NCBI GenBank assembly: GCA_030427245.1
Contig: JAUHXA010000006.1
Span: 1-64,000 of the forward strand
DNA from: Bacteroidia bacterium
GTDB taxonomy: Bacteria > Bacteroidota > Bacteroidia > Chitinophagales > UBA2359
Length of the DNA stretch: 64,000 bases
Direction of reading: 5' to 3'
Shown: one piece after another, positions 60,898 through 64,000 of the stretch
How positions within the stretch are numbered: position 1 is the stretch's first letter
Layout: each line of letters starts with the position of its first letter
Notes under the pieces: generated by a model
The model's database searches: none
The model's input: only the letters and a program-made list of their open reading frames with translations
Told to the model about the DNA's origin: nothing
Program-made: the position numbers and the translations under genes

Positions 60898-62637
60898 ATG
60901 CGAAAGTTATTTACCACCCTATTTGTCATACTATCCCTGACATCCATTCCTTTCAATTCTACTTCCTATTCACCACCTTCAATAGGAGAGATGGCTCCAG
61001 AAGTTGAATTGCCAGATGTGAATGGAAAAACCTTAAAACTAACACAATTGAGAGGAAACATTGTGTTGGTTAGTTTTTGGTCAACTTGGTGTGCTGCCTG
61101 CAATGCCATCAAAAATCCAGAATATCGCCGATTGTACAACCGCTACAAAGATTATACCTTTGAAAATGCAGACGGTTTTACCGTTTACAGTGTCGCATTT
61201 GACAGCGATAAGAGCAAATGGAAGCGTCGAATCGAAGACGCACAATTGGACTGGCCTACGCATGTAATTGACCAAGATTCCTATTACTCTTACTATTGGT
61301 TTATTTACAACATCAAAAGCATCCCTTCCTCGTTTTTACTAGATGAGACTGGCAGGGTGATTGGAGCCAATATGTCTTACTCCCAATTAGATACAGAACT
61401 CGGCAAACGAAGACGCACAAGAAAAGTCAAAAATGTATTAATAGGAGGAGGAGATACCGCAGACCTAAAAGACAGAAGAGACAATACTACCACTAATACA
61501 CAGACGAATCCAACGCCTAGTGTTCAAACAACTGTCTATAAAATCCAATTAGGGGTATTCAAAAACCCCAACTTGAACAAATTCAGCAAACTAAGCGACT
61601 TAGGTACTTTAGAAACGGAGCAAGCCTCTAAGCTTCAAAGGGTCTTACTGGGGTCTTTCACCAGAACGCAGGCGACATCTGTTTTGCGTCAAGTAAAAGC
61701 AAGAGGTTATAGAGATGCCTACACTGTCACCCGAAAAGGAGTCCCTTCTTCATCTGATGATGTCATTGTAGATGTGATAGATGAGCCAAAACCTAAACCC
61801 GATGGTCCCACCACTACGCCTCTTCCCGAAAACGAAGATGAACTCAATTCCACTTATCTCGAAAAGGTCTATAAAATTCAGTTAGGGGTTTTCGGCAAGT
61901 ATATTGAAAGCAAATTTAACCATGTTAAACCTTATGGTAAACTATCGGTGGAGGAACTTAACAATGGTTTGAAAAAAGTCTTATTAGGGAGCTTCAAAAC
62001 CTCTGCCGATGCCAGTGTTGCCCTCCAAAAAGTGAAACCCAAGGGCTTCAAAGATGCCTTTTTGGTCAAACGTGAAGAACTTATGACCATCACGGCAGCC
62101 AATATCAAACGATACAAACCCAATTGGGAAAAAGATATGTCTTCAACACCTGAAGAAGATACGACTGCTTACTTAGCCCTCATGAAACTAGAATTTCCAT
62201 CCCTACGAGGGTCAATGGTTGGGGAAGTCGCTCCCGAAATATTGTTGAGAAATAGAGACGGAGCCGCATTGCCATTGTCTGCTTTGCAGGACAAATATAC
62301 CTTGGTGCATTTTTGGGGAAGTTGGAGTGGTCCTTCTCGACAGAATCATGAAGACCTCAAAAAAATCTACAAAGATTTTCAGGGTAAGAATTTTGAAATT
62401 TACAGTGTGGCCTTTGACGAAAGACCCGAAAAGTGGAAGCAGGTTATCAAAGAAGATGACATTGAAGATTGGAAAGTACACGTTGTAGAACCAGAAGGAA
62501 CAAAGTCTGACTTGCTGAAAATGTACAAAGTCAATTACCTACCAGCCTTGTTTTTAATCGACAAAGAAGGAACCGTAATTGGTGAAAACCTCAGCTACGA
62601 AAAGCTACGGCAAGTCCTGGAAGAAAAAGTGGACTAA
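60898..62637 (+). CDS. Secreted thioredoxin-SPOR-SPOR-thioredoxin protein; second thioredoxin lacks both cysteines
   Basis: 579 residues. Signal peptide MRKLFTTLFVILSLTSIPFN. Thioredoxin 1 (about 27-180) has an intact site STWCAACNAI, CxxC. Two SPOR-like domains follow: YKIQLGVFKNPNLNKF (about 214) and YKIQLGVFGKYIESKF (about 326), the latter ending RGYRDAYTV- or GFKDAFLV-type. Thioredoxin 2 (about 440-579) keeps the fold (VGEVAPEILLRNRDGAALPL, YSVAFDERPEKW, PALFLIDKEGTVIG) but its site reads GSWSGPSRQN: SxxS, no cysteines. The second copy must therefore bind rather than catalyse. Last gene of the unit, with a terminator 12 bp after its stop. Confidence 0.85.
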   Translation: MRKLFTTLFVILSLTSIPFNSTSYSPPSIGEMAPEVELPDVNGKTLKLTQLRGNIVLVSFWSTWCAACNAIKNPEYRRLYNRYKDYTFENADGFTVYSVAFDSDKSKWKRRIEDAQLDWPTHVIDQDSYYSYYWFIYNIKSIPSSFLLDETGRVIGANMSYSQLDTELGKRRRTRKVKNVLIGGGDTADLKDRRDNTTTNTQTNPTPSVQTTVYKIQLGVFKNPNLNKFSKLSDLGTLETEQASKLQRVLLGSFTRTQATSVLRQVKARGYRDAYTVTRKGVPSSSDDVIVDVIDEPKPKPDGPTTTPLPENEDELNSTYLEKVYKIQLGVFGKYIESKFNHVKPYGKLSVEELNNGLKKVLLGSFKTSADASVALQKVKPKGFKDAFLVKREELMTITAANIKRYKPNWEKDMSSTPEEDTTAYLALMKLEFPSLRGSMVGEVAPEILLRNRDGAALPLSALQDKYTLVHFWGSWSGPSRQNHEDLKKIYKDFQGKNFEIYSVAFDERPEKWKQVIKEDDIEDWKVHVVEPEGTKSDLLKMYKVNYLPALFLIDKEGTVIGENLSYEKLRQVLEEKVD

Positions 62638-62648
62638 TATAACCCTAA

Positions 62649-62692
62649 AAAAGAGCTGTTGTCAAAAAACGATAACAGCTCTTTTCTTTTTT
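62649..62692. terminator. Intrinsic terminator after the thioredoxin-SPOR unit
   Basis: AAAAGAGCTGTT (62649-62660) pairs with AACAGCTCTTTT (62674-62685), followed by CTTTTTT. The A-run on the left allows use by the convergent synthetase gene. Confidence 0.9.
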
Positions 62693-62722
62693 AGCAGGAT
62701 TTTGAAATCTGAAAATCATTCC

Positions 62723-64000
62723 TTAATTCACAAACAACCTCTTCAGTTCCTTCTTTGTCACCTTTCCCATCACATTCCTCGGCAAATCCTCCTGAAAGAT
62801 AAACAAACGAGGAACTTTGTAGCTCGGTAATTTGGTTTTCAGCCAAGCCTTCAAATCTTCAAGGTCGAAATTAGCTTCCTCTCCTTCAATAATCAAGCTC
62901 ACTCCAATGATTTCTCCCCATTCCTCATTGGGAATTCCGACCACTCCACATTCTTTGATTTTGGGGTGCGTTCGTAGAATTTCTTCAATCTCCAAAGCAG
63001 AAATTTTGTAGCCACCCGACTTAATGATGTCGACCGAATTTCTACCCAAAATGCGGTAATAACCATTGTCCAGTACGGCAATGTCGCCCGTTTTGAACCA
63101 GCCATCAGCCGTGAAAGTAGCCTGAGTCGCTTCAGATTTTTGCCAGTATTCTTTGAAGACATTTGCGCCCTTCACCTGAATTTCGCCTGATGTTCCATCC
63201 TTCACTATTTGATTGTTTTCGTCAACCAATCGAACCGTCACCCCCTTTAAAGGCTGTCCAATATGCCCAGGTCTTCGCTCACCTCGGTAGGGATTGCTGA
63301 TAGCCATACCCATTTCGGTCATGCCATAACGCTCCAATAAAGTATGCCCGCTGATGTCTCGCCACTGTTCCAAAACCGACACCGGCAAAGCAGCAGAACC
63401 TGAGACCATCAAGCGGAATTTTTGAAGGGTGGTAGAAACTTGTTGTTTTTCCTTTGCAGGTAATTTCTTCCAAAAGGCAATCAATTGGTAGTAAATCGTT
63501 GGAACAGCCATAAACAAATTAACCTCGCCTTTATTGAAAACTTCAAACACTTTCGCTGCATCAAATTTTGGTAAGAACTCACAGCATGCCCCACTCCACA
63601 AGGCACAAGACAAAACATTAATGATTCCATGAACGTGGTGCAAAGGCAAGATATTCAAAATGTGGTCATCCGCTTGCCACTCCCAAGAAGTGGTCAAAGA
63701 GGTGATTTGTGTTTCGATGTTTTGGTGAGTAGTCACTACGCCTTTGGGATTGCCTGTAGTGCCGCTTGTGTAGAGAATCATGGCTCGACGACTTGGGGCA
63801 ATGTCGGGTAAATCACCTCTTCGTTTCATTTTGAAGTGAAAGGTTGACAAAAAACGAGTTGTACCTTGATTCATCAAAGGCTGCAACAATTGGGCAAATT
63901 CGGGAGAATAAATCACTGCTTCGGCTTGTATATCTTCAATAACGTATTGAAGGGAAGGCAGAGGATGTTTGGTACACAAAGGTACAGCAATACCACCTGC
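62723..64000 (-). CDS. AMP-forming acyl-CoA synthetase, N-terminus beyond window
   Basis: At least 425 residues; the frame is open to the last base of the window (AGGIAVPLCTKHPLPS...), so the start is missing. It activates a carboxylic acid with ATP to an acyl-adenylate and then to the CoA thioester. Motifs: P-loop ILYTSGTTGNPKGVV, LLERYGMTEMGMAIS, hinge/aspartate in GWFKTGDIAVLDNGYYRILG, RNSVDIIKSGGYKIS, and the catalytic lysine region PRNVMGKVTKKEL. The combination RYGMTEMGMAISNPYRGERRPG resembles malonyl-/methylmalonyl-CoA synthetases (MatB/ACSF3), a tentative substrate call. Confidence 0.9.
   Translation of the reverse strand, partial: AGGIAVPLCTKHPLPSLQYVIEDIQAEAVIYSPEFAQLLQPLMNQGTTRFLSTFHFKMKRRGDLPDIAPSRRAMILYTSGTTGNPKGVVTTHQNIETQITSLTTSWEWQADDHILNILPLHHVHGIINVLSCALWSGACCEFLPKFDAAKVFEVFNKGEVNLFMAVPTIYYQLIAFWKKLPAKEKQQVSTTLQKFRLMVSGSAALPVSVLEQWRDISGHTLLERYGMTEMGMAISNPYRGERRPGHIGQPLKGVTVRLVDENNQIVKDGTSGEIQVKGANVFKEYWQKSEATQATFTADGWFKTGDIAVLDNGYYRILGRNSVDIIKSGGYKISALEIEEILRTHPKIKECGVVGIPNEEWGEIIGVSLIIEGEEANFDLEDLKAWLKTKLPSYKVPRLFIFQEDLPRNVMGKVTKKELKRLFVN

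Overview
The window looks like a chromosomal segment of a gliding or adhesive member of the Bacteroidota, probably from the Saprospiria/Cytophagia side (inference). The support is: two giant secreted proteins with type IX secretion (T9SS) C-terminal domains, a PorP/SprF-like protein, promoters of the Bacteroidota form TTTG-N17-19-TAnnTTTG/TATMGTTGC, menaquinone synthesis by the futalosine route (MqnA, MqnE, a UbiD homologue), IPTL-CTERM proteins, and many short palindromic intergenic elements. I saw no tRNA, rRNA, CRISPR array, integrase or complete insertion sequence.

Layout. 0.2-2.3 kb: an ATPase plus HNH nuclease pair that reads as a Septu-type (PtuA/PtuB) anti-phage module. 2.3-3.5 kb: imidazolonepropionase. 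3.8-5.0 kb: an ECF sigma factor and a soluble partner, followed by a 133-bp MITE. 5.3-26.0 kb: a secreted-adhesin block of a PorP/SprF protein, a 3322-residue protein of about 31 cadherin-like repeats with a type B T9SS tail, and a 3127-residue FN3/LamG protein with a type A tail. The two giants share a roughly 110-residue module placed at opposite ends. 26.0-30.4 kb: a repeat-rich spacer, two tandem IPTL-CTERM paralogues and a short AraC-type regulator. 30.5-33.7 kb: a TPR-CHAT caspase-like protein. 33.9-38.8 kb: UbiD-type decarboxylase, hybrid histidine kinase, response regulator. 38.9-39.5 kb: two small hypothetical proteins. 39.6-46.6 kb: transglutaminase/DUF2126, circularly permuted ATP-grasp, alpha-E and Anbu (bacterial proteasome homologue). 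46.7-46.97 kb: a candidate structured RNA. 47.1-49.8 kb: MqnA, a histidine phosphatase and MqnE. 50.3-50.6 kb: a decayed RHS tail. 50.7-57.5 kb: an exported amidohydrolase-like protein, an enoyl-reductase-like SDR, an AAA/PD-(D/E)XK protein, a membrane polyferredoxin and an FAD oxidoreductase. 57.9-62.6 kb: three secreted or anchored proteins mixing TlpA-like thioredoxin and SPOR-like domains. The window ends inside an acyl-CoA synthetase.

How the genes may work together. The T9SS block is a coherent surface-display unit. The Anbu group is a known but functionally unresolved peptide ligation/transglutamination/proteolysis gene set and is the most exotic complete pathway here. The thioredoxin-SPOR trio, whose active sites run CxxC, CxxS, SxxS, is the best candidate for something undescribed. 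Three MITE-like families, two with visible 9-bp target duplications, and a five-member promoter family with a conserved ATTAACA leader are the main non-coding structures.
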